Made by a program: the position numbers and the translations under genes. Below are positions 42,258-50,480 of a stretch of DNA of 64,000 nucleotides, piece by piece. Numbering within the stretch: the stretch's first letter is position 1; each line of letters begins with the position of its first letter. This DNA comes from Streptomyces sp. M41(2017) (lineage in GTDB: Bacteria; Actinomycetota; Actinomycetes; Streptomycetales; Streptomycetaceae), in the NCBI RefSeq assembly GCF_002078175.1, contig NZ_MWFK01000002.1, positions 744,001-808,000 of the forward strand, read 5' to 3'. A model generated the notes under the pieces. It saw only the letters and a program-made list of their open reading frames with translations, searched no databases and was not told where the DNA came from.

Positions 42258-43907
42258 GTGGCGCACATCTTCGGAACCGACGTGCTCGTCGCGGGCGCCG
42301 GCCCGGTGGGCCTCACCGCGGCCGTGGAACTGCGCAGGCGCGGTGTGCGCTGCCGGATCGTCGACCCGCTGCCGGCCCGCCTCCCGTACGCGAAGGCCGT
42401 GGGCATCCAGCCCCGCACCCTGGAGATCTGGGACCACATCGGGCTCGCCCGCACGGCTCTCGAAGCGGCGGTGCCCATGTACGGGCAGCTCACCTACGTC
42501 GACGGAGTCGAGCAGCCCCGGATCGACCTCGTGCTCCCGCCCGAGGTGCCCTACGGATTCGCCGCGCTGCCGCAGTACGAGACGGAGCGCATCCTCGACG
42601 AGTTCCTCCAGCGGTTCGGGACGACGGTCGAGCGCGGCACCGAACTGGTCTCGTTCGACCAGGACCTCGACGGGGTGACGGTCGCGCTGCGGTCGGCGTC
42701 CGGCGTCGAGGAGGAGGTCAGGGCGCGGTACCTGGTGGGCTGCGACGGCGCCCACAGCACCGTCCGCAAGCAGTTGGGGCTCACGTTCGAGGGCAGCGCC
42801 TTCCCGGAGGAGTACATGCTCGGCGACGTGGAGGTCGACTGGGACCTCCCGCAGGGGTACGGCGTGCGCGCCATGCACCACGACGCCGCCGGCGCCGTGG
42901 ACGATCTGCTGGTCTGCATCCCGCTGCCGGGCAGGGGCCGTTACCGCATGTCGATGACGGTGCCGCCCGAACTCTCCGCCGCGGCACGGCAGTCGAAACC
43001 GTCCGACGACATCGCCCACGGACTGGAGAGCGGCACAGGTCCCGCCCTCTCCGACATCCAGACCGTCCTGGACCGGCTCTCCCCCCGGCCCACCACCGCG
43101 TCCGCACTGCGCTGGTCCTCGGTGTTCCGCATCAGCCACCGGATCGTCGACCGGTACGGCGACGGGCGCGTCTTCGTGGCGGGCGACGCGGCGCACATCC
43201 ACCCGCCGACCGGCGCCCAGGGCATGAACACCGGCATCCAGGACGCCTGGAACCTGGCCTGGAAACTCGCCCTCGCGATCGAGGGCGGTACGCATTCCAG
43301 CCTGCTCGCCGCGAGTTACGACGCCGAGCGGCGGCCCGTCGGCGAGGAGGTCGTGGAGCGCACGGTCCGGCACGCGGGCCAGGGCATCCAGGCTGACGCG
43401 AGCGACCCGGCGACCCTGATGCTGCGCGAGGCCCAGCTCCTCGTCGGCTACCGCGGCAGCCCGATCGTCGACCCGGAGTCTCCGGGTCCCGCCCCGCAGC
43501 CGGGGGACCGCGCGCCCGACTGCGCCGGTCTCGCGGCACCCGTCGCGACCTATCCGCTGCGCCTGTACGACGTTCTGCGCGACCGCGAGCACGTGCTGCT
43601 CCTGTACGGCGACACGGACCGGGACGGCGACGGTGTCGGCCAACTCGTCGACCTCGCCCGCGATCTCACCCGCGACCGCGTCGACGTCTGCGTCATCCTC
43701 CCGCCCGAGGCCCGGCCCGACGCAGGGAGCCCGCCCGTCTACGTCGACACACTCGGCGAGTTCGCCCGCCTCTACGCGGTGCCGGACCGGGCGACGGCGT
43801 TCCTGATCCGCCCGGACGGCTATCTCGCCGCCCGCCTCTGCCCACCCACGGTGTCCGGGCTGACGGCGGCCCTGGCGCGCCCCTTCGCCCCGCCGGGCTA
43901 CGCGTAG
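42258..43907 (+). CDS. FAD-dependent aromatic hydroxylase (PheA/TfdB-like)
   Basis: 549 residues from a GTG preceded by AGGGAGG. The dinucleotide site is VAGAGPVGLTAAVELRRRG (residues 11-29), the DG motif RYLVGCDGAHSTVRKQLGL, and the GD motif VFVAGDAAHIHPPTGAQGMNTGIQDAWNLAWKLALAIEGG. The C-terminal ~130 residues form the thioredoxin-like domain of this class (YVDTLGEFARLYAVPDRATAFLIRPDGYLAARL). Such enzymes hydroxylate phenols, naphthoquinones or polyketides. No biosynthetic cluster surrounds it, so its substrate is unknown. A flavodoxin-like gene lies convergent. Confidence 0.9.
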   Translation: MAHIFGTDVLVAGAGPVGLTAAVELRRRGVRCRIVDPLPARLPYAKAVGIQPRTLEIWDHIGLARTALEAAVPMYGQLTYVDGVEQPRIDLVLPPEVPYGFAALPQYETERILDEFLQRFGTTVERGTELVSFDQDLDGVTVALRSASGVEEEVRARYLVGCDGAHSTVRKQLGLTFEGSAFPEEYMLGDVEVDWDLPQGYGVRAMHHDAAGAVDDLLVCIPLPGRGRYRMSMTVPPELSAAARQSKPSDDIAHGLESGTGPALSDIQTVLDRLSPRPTTASALRWSSVFRISHRIVDRYGDGRVFVAGDAAHIHPPTGAQGMNTGIQDAWNLAWKLALAIEGGTHSSLLAASYDAERRPVGEEVVERTVRHAGQGIQADASDPATLMLREAQLLVGYRGSPIVDPESPGPAPQPGDRAPDCAGLAAPVATYPLRLYDVLRDREHVLLLYGDTDRDGDGVGQLVDLARDLTRDRVDVCVILPPEARPDAGSPPVYVDTLGEFARLYAVPDRATAFLIRPDGYLAARLCPPTVSGLTAALARPFAPPGYA

Positions 43908-43983
43908 CGCGGACGCGGTCCGTCCGGAGTCGCATCAACAACAGCGACCCGGGGGCCGGTCGGGCGAACACGCGCAGACCCCG

Positions 43984-44436
43984 TCACTCCATCAACCGGG
44001 CCGCGAGGGTCGCTCCTAGTTCCCAGCAGGCCTCGATGTCGGCCTTGCCCGGTTCGCCGGTCACCGTCACGGCCTCGGCGGCACGCCGCCAGCCGAGGCC
44101 CGTCGTGATCGTCTCGATGCCGCGCACCGCTCCGGTGACGTCGTTGCCGCCGTGCACGTAGTACCCGAAGGGCCGCCCGGCCGTCGTGTCCAGACACGGG
44201 TAGTAGACCTGGTCGAAGAAGTGCTTCAACGCACCCGACATGTAGCCGAGGTTCGCCGGAGTGCCGAGCAGGCAGGCGTCGGCGTCGAGCACATCCGAAG
44301 CGGTCGCACTCAGCGCGGCGCGCCGCACCACCCGTACGCCCTCGATCTCGGGAGCGGTCGCCCCGGAGACCACGGCTTCGAACAGGGCCTGGCAGTTGGG
44401 CGAGGGGGTGTGATGGACGATCAACAAGGTAGCCAC
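43984..44436 (-). CDS. Flavodoxin/NADPH-dependent FMN reductase-like protein
   Basis: 150 residues from a GTG after AAGGTGCAGG. Flavodoxin fold: TLLIVHHTPSPNCQALFEAVVSGA (FMN phosphate loop H-T-x-S-x-N), ADACLLGTPANLGYMSGALKHFFDQVYYP and PFGYYVHGGNDVTGAVRGIETITTGLGWRRAAEAV. It probably binds FMN and transfers electrons or reduces a flavin or quinone. Convergent with the hydroxylase gene, so a functional link is only a guess. Confidence 0.85.
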   Translation of the reverse strand: MATLLIVHHTPSPNCQALFEAVVSGATAPEIEGVRVVRRAALSATASDVLDADACLLGTPANLGYMSGALKHFFDQVYYPCLDTTAGRPFGYYVHGGNDVTGAVRGIETITTGLGWRRAAEAVTVTGEPGKADIEACWELGATLAARLME

Positions 44437-44547
44437 CCCTGCACCTTGCCGCCCCGCCCTGCCCACCGCAAGCACCACCGGGACAGCCGGCCCCGTCGGC
44501 CGACACGGGCCGCCTGCTACGCTTGACCCCGAGCCCACACCGAACAC

Positions 44548-44670
44548 CCGGTGCAGGGCCCGGCGTTGGTGGTCCAAGGAAAGACGCCCCGCTTCCTGCG
44601 GGGAAATGCAGGTGCAAGGCCTGCCCGGCGCTCCACGCACACCGCCCTCGGTTCTCCGGGGGCGGTGTTG
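44548..44670 (+). ncRNA. Candidate structured RNA upstream of 44753 gene
   Basis: Three adjacent hairpins: CCCCGC-TTCCT-GCGGGG, then GCAGG-TGCAAGG-CCTGC, then ACACCGCCC...GGGCGGTGTT as a terminator-like stem. The stretch GGGGAAATGCAGGTGCAAGG partly resembles the core of cobalamin-type riboswitches (GGAA...GGTGnAA), but the rest does not clearly fit. It could be a regulatory leader, a small RNA or chance pairing in GC-rich DNA. Confidence 0.3.
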
Positions 44671-44752
44671 TCGCATGCGCATCGGGGCCGGCGCGAACGA
44701 GGGCCGGGAAAGTCGATTCCCGTCCGACCGGCGGCTCGGCCAGCATGAGGGC

Positions 44753-45274
44753 GTGACCGCCTCCCCCTCCGCCGGAGGACCACCCGAGCATCTGCGCTTC
44801 GCGATGTACCTCAGCGCACTCGAGGCCGTCCCGGAGGACGAGGAAGCCCGGCTGATCGTCGAGGTGTTGCGCGACACGGATGCCCGGATGGCGAGTAGCG
44901 CCGTGGGCCGCCATCTGGACCGGCGTGCCGCCGTGTTGCTGACCGGTGACCGGTTCGCCGCCTGGGTGCGTCTCATGACCGACCTCACAGCCGAACAGCC
45001 CTTCCTCCGTCGCCGACTGGAGGAATGGACCCGGCTCAGGGCCGTCGTGCTCGACCAGGCGTGGACCGCCGAGGAACTGACCGCCGGCTCCGAGTGGTTG
45101 CAGCGCGCCGTCGTGGCCACACCGACCGCGGCCCCGCGCGAGGCCCTCCGTCTGCTGGCCGAACGCGGAAGGACGCGCCGGGTGCGTGCGGCGGCGAGGA
45201 CACGACTCTCGCACGTGGCCACACATGACAGAGGGCCCGGCACCAGTGGTGCCGGACCCTCTGTCTTCGAGTAG
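44753..45274 (+). CDS. Hypothetical protein, 3' end overlaps tRNA terminator
   Basis: 173 residues from a GTG after ATGAGGGC. Helix-rich: EHLRFAMYLSALEAVPEDEEARLIVEVLRDTDARMASSAVGRHLDRRAAVLLTGDRFAAWVRLMT...LRRRLEEWTRLRAVVLDQAWTAEELTAGSEWLQRAVV. No domain was recognised. The last ~16 codons coincide with the hairpin terminator of the oppositely oriented tRNA, and its TAG lies over the tRNA 3' end, so the C-terminal tail is probably not under selection as protein. Confidence 0.6.
   Translation: MTASPSAGGPPEHLRFAMYLSALEAVPEDEEARLIVEVLRDTDARMASSAVGRHLDRRAAVLLTGDRFAAWVRLMTDLTAEQPFLRRRLEEWTRLRAVVLDQAWTAEELTAGSEWLQRAVVATPTAAPREALRLLAERGRTRRVRAAARTRLSHVATHDRGPGTSGAGPSVFE
45229..45263 (-). terminator. 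Terminator of the initiator tRNA gene
   Basis: Stem CAGAGGG-c-CCGGCACC / GGTGCCGG-a-CCCTCTG with a 3-base loop and one mismatch, beginning 8 bases beyond the tRNA 3' end. It lies inside the opposite-strand hypothetical gene. Confidence 0.75.
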
Positions 45275-45345
45275 CGGGGACAGGATTTGAACCTGCGACC
45301 TCTGGGTTATGAGCCCAGCGAGCTACCGAGCTGCTCCACCCCGCG
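45272..45345 (-). tRNA. tRNA-fMet (CAT), initiator
   Basis: A 74-base tRNA without encoded CCA. Anticodon loop GGGCTCATAACCC gives CAT with the three G-C pairs of initiators (GGG/CCC). The acceptor starts CGCGGGG and ends CCCCGCTA, leaving the C1:A72 mismatch typical of initiator tRNA. D-arm GAGCAGCTCGGTAGCTC and T-arm GCAGGTTCAAATCCTGT are intact. Confidence 0.96.
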
Positions 45346-45398
45346 TCGTTGAACACAACCCTACGCCATGTTTCGCGGGTTCAAGACCATGATCGGTC

Positions 45399-45974
45399 TC
45401 AGGCTCGGGGAGTGGGTGTGGGCGGTGCTTCCGTGGGCGGGCGGGCCGAGGGTCCGGTCAGGCGGGCCAGCCAGGTTCTGGTGGCCCGGGGTGTGCGGAG
45501 GCGGACGACCTTCAGAGGGGTCGGGCGGGGCACCTCGCAGCGGGCGGCGATGTCGGATCTGCGGGTCGCGTACTGCGACCAGGCCCACCACACCGGGTGC
45601 TCGGCATCGAACCACGAGCCGAACGTCTCCACGTTGCCGCCGAAGACCCGGCGTCTCAGCAGGGTGCGGGCCGCCGACCTGCGCAGCACCCGGCGCATGA
45701 CCACCGTACGGGGATGGTCCAGCCAGACGACGGTGTCGGCACGTTCCCACAGCAGGTCGCGCACGCTGGGGTGGCCGAAGGAGTCGATCACCCAGGCCGG
45801 CCCCTCGCTGAGGCGCGACACGTCGTCGACCAGGTGGGGATTCTCGCGCCAGCCGGGTCCCGTGATGGCCAGGGCGTCCATCTCGTGGAACGGGATGCCC
45901 AGCCGTCCGGAGACGGCGCGCGCCAAGGTCGTCTTGCCGGCGCCGGTGCTTCCCACGACCAGGATTCTTCGCAT
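45399..45974 (-). CDS. P-loop NTPase, adenylate-kinase/topology-modulation-like
   Basis: 191 residues. Walker A VVGSTGAGKTTLARAVS at 6-22, then GIPFHEMDALAI, PAWVIDSFGHPSVRDLLWERADTVVWLDHPRTVVMRRVLRRS, an order typical of the small kinase-like proteins annotated as FlaR/topology modulation or AAA. WREN and the LDHPR segment bind the second substrate in related kinases. The C-terminal ~25 residues are Pro-rich and not conserved. Real substrate unknown. Confidence 0.8.
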   Translation of the reverse strand: MRRILVVGSTGAGKTTLARAVSGRLGIPFHEMDALAITGPGWRENPHLVDDVSRLSEGPAWVIDSFGHPSVRDLLWERADTVVWLDHPRTVVMRRVLRRSAARTLLRRRVFGGNVETFGSWFDAEHPVWWAWSQYATRRSDIAARCEVPRPTPLKVVRLRTPRATRTWLARLTGPSARPPTEAPPTPTPRA

Positions 45975-46120
45975 ACTCGATCTTCACCGCACACGTCGGT
46001 TCCGGGCAACATCCCCGGAGGCGCGGACGCCCGAGCGGGCCGCGTCGACAACGACCGCGGCCCGCACCGCCCAGCCGTCTCTACGGCGGGCCGGCACAGG
46101 CCGGGGCGCTCCACCGCGTC

Positions 46121-46552
46121 TCACACATCGGTGGGCAGACCGCTCACCTCGGCGATGCCGCGCAGTTCCTCGTCCTGGCGGTGGCGCTCACCGATGAAGT
46201 CGGCGATCTCCTTGCACCGCTCGGGATCGTCGGCCGTACCCGAGTCCGTCACGACCCGGACGACACCGATCTCCTCGGTCTCCAGCTCGACGATCCGGTT
46301 GTCCAGGCGGCCCGTCACGGCCACCGCGACCACGAGGGAGGCCTCGTCACGGACCTCCTGCGGGACGTCGTCGGCGTCTTCGCCGTCCAGGTTCAGTTCG
46401 ATCGCTCCAGCCCTCTCCTCCCTGATCGCTTCGAGTACGGGCTCGACCATGCGCAGCAAGAGCGCGTAGTCCGCCGGAGCCATGCGCAGGCGGAGCATTT
46501 CGAGGTACAGGTCGAGGGGCCGGTCATCCGGTGCCTGCTCTGATGCGTCCAT
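46121..46552 (-). CDS. Hypothetical protein
   Basis: 143 residues, acidic. RPLDLYLEMLRLRMAPADYALLLRMVEPVLEAIREERAGAIELNLDGEDADDVPQEVRDEASLVVAVAVTGRLDNRIVELETEEIGVVRVVTDSG shows a helical N-terminal part followed by alternating strands. No family was recognised. The start was taken at ATG 46552; codon use is normal for the genome, which supports a real gene. Confidence 0.6.
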   Translation of the reverse strand: MDASEQAPDDRPLDLYLEMLRLRMAPADYALLLRMVEPVLEAIREERAGAIELNLDGEDADDVPQEVRDEASLVVAVAVTGRLDNRIVELETEEIGVVRVVTDSGTADDPERCKEIADFIGERHRQDEELRGIAEVSGLPTDV

Positions 46553-46655
46553 GGAGCTTCGCCTTCCCCAATGTGGACGACATGATCGCGTCTCACCCCA
46601 GGATGCTGTGAATCGGCGCACACCGCTGGTCGAGATCGCCTCCCGGGACACTTCC

Positions 46656-46697
46656 GAGGGGGCTTGTTCCCAGCGTGGGCCGGGCACAAGCCCCCTC
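46656..46697 (-). terminator. Terminator of the DUF1996 gene
   Basis: Perfect 12-bp stem GAGGGGGCTTGT / ACAAGCCCCCTC with an 18-base loop, about 90 bases after the DUF1996 stop. A second inverted repeat (GCGTCCGGCG at 46719, CGCCGGACGC at 46768) sits nearer the stop. Confidence 0.65.
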
Positions 46698-46782
46698 AGG
46701 ACTCATTCGTACGACCGGGCGTCCGGCGTATCCCAGGACGCTTCCGTCAGGACTCGTCCCTCCTTCTCGCCGGACGCCGGTG

Positions 46783-48855
46783 TCACAGGGCGCCCCGCCT
46801 GATCCTGCGGAGCAGGACGAATCCGGCGATCACGAAGATCCCGCCGATCGCGGCCGGCCACAGCTGCGCACCGGTGTCGGCGAGCCCACCGCCCGCGACG
46901 GCCTGCGGTTCGGTCTGCGAGGCTGCCGACGGAGCGGATCCGGCCACCGGGGCGGTCGACGCGGCCGTCCCCACGTCGCCCGAGCCGTCGTCCGAGTCGT
47001 CGTGTGAGCCACCGGCCCCGGCGGCGTGACCCGAGGAGGTGACGTCGGCCTTGGGTTCCGCCTCGATCGGCGACGCGTCGTCGTCGCCGGCCGGCTCGGT
47101 GCCCTGGGTGCCGGCCGGGGGCTCCGCGGTCTGGCCGCCGTCGTCGTCACCGGGGGCCTGGCCGCCGTCGTCGTCGGACGGGTCGTCGGCGGGGGGCGCC
47201 GGCTGCTCCGAGGGCTCCTCGGAGGCGTTCGGGGGCTCCGCGCTCTCCGAGGGGTTCGGAGGCTCGGCGCTCTTCGACGGCTCCTGCGGTTTGCCGGTCT
47301 CCTCGGGGTCCTGGGAGTCGTCGTCACCCGCGCCGACCCCGCACTTCCGGCCCTGGTTGATGCAGTCGACCGCGTCCTTCATCAGGCCGTCGTCGAAGAC
47401 GTTGATGAAGTCGCCGTGGTCGGTGACCGGCTTGTGCAGCTGCTCCGGGAAGGAGTCCACCGCGAAGAGCGGCGACGTACGGCCACCGTCCTTCAGGCTC
47501 GGCGCGTCCACGTCGTAGACGATGCGCTGCACCAGTTGCGGGATGGCCTTGAATCCGCCGGGGCAGTTGCCCTCGGCGTCCTGGAACGCCACGTGGGTGC
47601 GGTGGTTGGCGCTGTCGATGTTCGCGCCGTCCCAGCAGCTCTGGAACCTGAACGTGCGGACCACGTCGCTGCCCTGGGGGCAGACCGGGTACTTGTCCTT
47701 CAACTGCCGGTCCTCGAAGCCCGTGCAGCTCCAGGAGGCGTTGGCGTTCGCGGTGCCGTTGACGAAGGCCTTGGCGTCACCGGTGATGATGCGCAGCAGC
47801 CGCGGCATGGCCGTGACCTTGCCGCGCGCGTTGCCCACGAAGGTCAGCGTGACCTGCTTGGGCGTGACGATCTCGCCGGCGTTGCCCTCCGTGCCGCCGC
47901 CCGCCGCGTCGGCGTCGCGTTCGCGGGTGCCGTTCTGGAGCCGCAACACCGGCCAGTAGTAAGTGGACTTGTCGCCCTTGTCCTGGCAGGTGGTGTCGGC
48001 CTTGGCCAGGTCGTCGTCACTGGCGAAGGCGTTGTTGGACTGGTTGCCGACGTAGTCGTGGAAGTGGTGGGCGCCGTTGGTGACGCCGGGGGCCACGATC
48101 ACGTTGTCCGAGTTGAACAGGCCGTTCGCGTTCACACCGCAGCTCGTGACGAACTCGCCGGTGGAGGCGCCGTCCTGGGGCCGCGGGGTCTGCGCGGCGG
48201 GCTGGACGGAGTTGATGTCGGCGAAGTCCGCCACCACGGGGCCGTTCCCGGCCGGCGCGTCACCGCCGCCCTGCTGCCCCTCCTGCCCCTGGGCGCCCTG
48301 GTCCTGCCCGGCCTGCCCTTCCTGTCCCTGGTCCTGCCCGCCGCTCTGGTCACCGTTCTCGTCCGCGCCGCTCTGGTCGCCGCTGGAGCGAAGGGTGCAG
48401 GCCGCCAGGTCGTCGAGTCCCCCGGGCCGGTCGCCCGCGGCGTCGACGGCGGTGACGATGCGGCCGATCGACTCCGACCGCTTCTCCTTCAACGGGTTCA
48501 TGACCGCGTCGGCGCCGCTGTCGCCGTTCTGCTCCATCTGCGCTCCGTCGGAACGGAGTTGCTGATAGGCCTCGGCGATCTGCTGGTCCAGCGCGGCGAG
48601 TTCCTTGTCGACGTCGCCCTTCGCCGCGTCGGGCACGGTCGTCAACTTCTCGCCGACGTCGGGGCAGTCGATGGTGGCCGCTCCGGCCGACAGGACATGA
48701 CTGCCGGCACCCTGCGCGCCTCCACCCCCGCCGCTCTCGGTGGCCGAGGCGTAGACGTTGACGGCGACGAGCCCGCCTCCGCCCAGAATCAGCGCGACTG
48801 CTGCAGAGGTTGCGCGTCGTGCGCCCGTGGGGCGTCTGCGCCTGTTGCGTCCCAA
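46783..48855 (-). CDS. DUF1996 surface protein with LADTG sortase signal
   Basis: 690 residues. An N-terminal signal/anchor helix (AVALILGGGGLVAVNVYASA, ~18-37) leads to a helical region (DVDKELAALDQQIAEAYQQLR), a Gln/Gly-rich linker and the DUF1996 domain (SCGVNANGLFNSDNVIVAPGVTNGAHHFHDYVGNQSNNAFAS, through FQDAEGNCPGGFKAIPQLVQRIVYDVD). A long acidic Pro/Glu/Asp-rich stalk precedes LADTG at 658-662, a hydrophobic helix and RRIRRG. This is a class E sortase substrate pattern (LAXTG), so it is probably wall-linked. DUF1996 function is unknown; HHFHDYVG may bind metal. Confidence 0.88.
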   Translation of the reverse strand: MGRNRRRRPTGARRATSAAVALILGGGGLVAVNVYASATESGGGGGAQGAGSHVLSAGAATIDCPDVGEKLTTVPDAAKGDVDKELAALDQQIAEAYQQLRSDGAQMEQNGDSGADAVMNPLKEKRSESIGRIVTAVDAAGDRPGGLDDLAACTLRSSGDQSGADENGDQSGGQDQGQEGQAGQDQGAQGQEGQQGGGDAPAGNGPVVADFADINSVQPAAQTPRPQDGASTGEFVTSCGVNANGLFNSDNVIVAPGVTNGAHHFHDYVGNQSNNAFASDDDLAKADTTCQDKGDKSTYYWPVLRLQNGTRERDADAAGGGTEGNAGEIVTPKQVTLTFVGNARGKVTAMPRLLRIITGDAKAFVNGTANANASWSCTGFEDRQLKDKYPVCPQGSDVVRTFRFQSCWDGANIDSANHRTHVAFQDAEGNCPGGFKAIPQLVQRIVYDVDAPSLKDGGRTSPLFAVDSFPEQLHKPVTDHGDFINVFDDGLMKDAVDCINQGRKCGVGAGDDDSQDPEETGKPQEPSKSAEPPNPSESAEPPNASEEPSEQPAPPADDPSDDDGGQAPGDDDGGQTAEPPAGTQGTEPAGDDDASPIEAEPKADVTSSGHAAGAGGSHDDSDDGSGDVGTAASTAPVAGSAPSAASQTEPQAVAGGGLADTGAQLWPAAIGGIFVIAGFVLLRRIRRGAL

Positions 48856-49210
48856 GGAAATGCTCCTACGCGTCGTGGTCGGCCCCGCCTGAAAATCCCC
48901 CAGCCCTATACGCGAGGGGGCGCCGGTGTGTTCAGCCGTCCCGCGAATTCACAGCAACCCCGTATGGAGCAACGGTCCGAGGCGTCGCCGCGATCATGAC
49001 CGGGGAGGCGCCCACCGGGCGTACCGCACCCGCCGGGCGGCCGTCCGCGAACCGCCCGTGGACCCTCCGCGCTTGCACCGGCCGCCGAGCGATGGCCTGA
49101 TGGGAACACTGCACCACCCCTGGGTCGTGGCCGAGGCCGAGCCGGTGGGGCAGGGTCGCCTGCTCCGCCGTCTCCACCGTGGGCACGACCAGGGCCACGG
49201 CAGGAGGCGG
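48856..49210. other. Divergent intergenic region
   Basis: About 355 bases between the DUF1996 gene and the PAS-PP2C gene. Part of it is open in the phosphatase frame (an ATG at 49100 is possible), but the composition there is less coding-like. Probably two divergent promoters. Confidence 0.4.
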
Positions 49211-50449
49211 GTGAAGCAGGTGACGGGAGTCGCGCACGACTACGCGGGCGTGTTCCACGCGCTGCCCGGCATGGTCGCCCTGCTCACCCCCGAACTGGTC
49301 TACGTCGACGCCAACGACGACTACCTGAACAGTTCCGGCCGTTCCCGTGAGCAGTTGGTGGGGCGGTATCTGTTCGACGTGTTCCCCGACCGGCCGGACG
49401 ATCCGGCGTCCGACGGGGTGCGCAACCTCGAGGCGTCGCTGCGCCGTGTGGTGGAGACCGGGCAGCGCGACACCATGGCCCTCCAGCGCTACGACGTCGA
49501 GTCCCTGGAGCGGCCGGGTGTCTGGCAGGAGCGGTACTGGAGTCCGGTCAACGCTCCCCTGCTCGACGAGGACGGCAGGGTGGTGCTGCTCGTCCACCGG
49601 GTGGAGGAGGTCACCGAGCTGATCCGGGCCCGGGGCAGGCGGACCGACGCCGACCGGGCACGTTTCCTGGAGGCCGAGCTGTTCAGCCGCGCCCGGGAGC
49701 TCCAGGAGATCAACGAGCGCCTGCGGCGGGCCCACGCCCGGGAGCGCGAGGTCGCCCTCGCCCTCCAGGACGCGCTGCTGCCGGCAGCGCACTACATGGG
49801 CCCGCACCGGGCCGCCGTGCGCTACCGGCCGGCCACCAGCGCTCTCAACGTGTGCGGCGACTGGTACGACCTGGTGGACCTCACCGACGGCCGGATGTCG
49901 ATCGCCGTGGGCGACGTGGTCGGCCACGGACTGGCGGCCGCCTGCGTCATGGGCCAGTTGCGCAGCGCCCTCAGCGCCGCGTCACGCGCTTCGAGCAGCC
50001 CCGCCCGCGCCCTTGAGGTGCTCGGCCTGTACGCGCGTTCCGTGAAGGGCGCCGAGTCCACCACGGCGGTGACCGTCCGCGCCGACTGGGAGACCCACTC
50101 CCTCACCTACAGCAGCGCCGGGCACCTCCCGCCGCTCCTGCTGCGCGGCGACGGACGGGTGGAGTTCCTGGACCGGGCGACCGATCCGCCGCTCGGGGCC
50201 CGGCCGGACCACGTGGCGCGCCCCGAGGCCACCACCGACTTCGCCGAGGGCGACACGCTGGTCCTGTACACCGACGGTCTGGTCGAGCGCCGCGGGGAGG
50301 ACATCGACGTGGGTCTCGGGCGTCTCGCCGCCTCCCTGTCCGACCACCGGGCCGACGAGCCCGAGGTGCTCGCCGACGCGCTGCTGTCGGAGCTGCTTCC
50401 GCCCGGCGGCGCCACGGACGACACCGCCCTGGTGATCCTGCGCCTCTGA
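49211..50449 (+). CDS. PAS domain SpoIIE-type PP2C phosphatase
   Basis: 412 residues from a GTG after AGGAGG. PAS domain: GVFHALPGMVALLTPELVYVDANDDYLNSSGRSREQLVGRYLFDVFPDRPDDP (~11-63) and ERYWSPVNAPLLDEDGRVVLLVHRVEEVTEL. A coiled-coil linker (ARELQEINERLRRAHAREREVALALQDALLP) leads to a PP2C domain with VCGDWYDLVDL, AVGDVVGHGLAAACVMGQLRSAL, YSSAGHLPPLLL, LVLYTDGLVERRGEDID and ATDDTALVI. The PAS part is the sensor; output is dephosphorylation of a STAS partner. A longer start at 49100 cannot be excluded. Confidence 0.88.
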   Translation: MKQVTGVAHDYAGVFHALPGMVALLTPELVYVDANDDYLNSSGRSREQLVGRYLFDVFPDRPDDPASDGVRNLEASLRRVVETGQRDTMALQRYDVESLERPGVWQERYWSPVNAPLLDEDGRVVLLVHRVEEVTELIRARGRRTDADRARFLEAELFSRARELQEINERLRRAHAREREVALALQDALLPAAHYMGPHRAAVRYRPATSALNVCGDWYDLVDLTDGRMSIAVGDVVGHGLAAACVMGQLRSALSAASRASSSPARALEVLGLYARSVKGAESTTAVTVRADWETHSLTYSSAGHLPPLLLRGDGRVEFLDRATDPPLGARPDHVARPEATTDFAEGDTLVLYTDGLVERRGEDIDVGLGRLAASLSDHRADEPEVLADALLSELLPPGGATDDTALVILRL

Positions 50450-50480
50450 GCGGGCCGCCGGGGAGATCGGGCGACGGCGC

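Noticed and set aside
42210..44436. Aromatic hydroxylase plus flavodoxin as a natural-product gene cluster
   Set aside because: No polyketide synthase, NRPS, cyclase or transferase genes nearby; the genes are convergent and not an operon.
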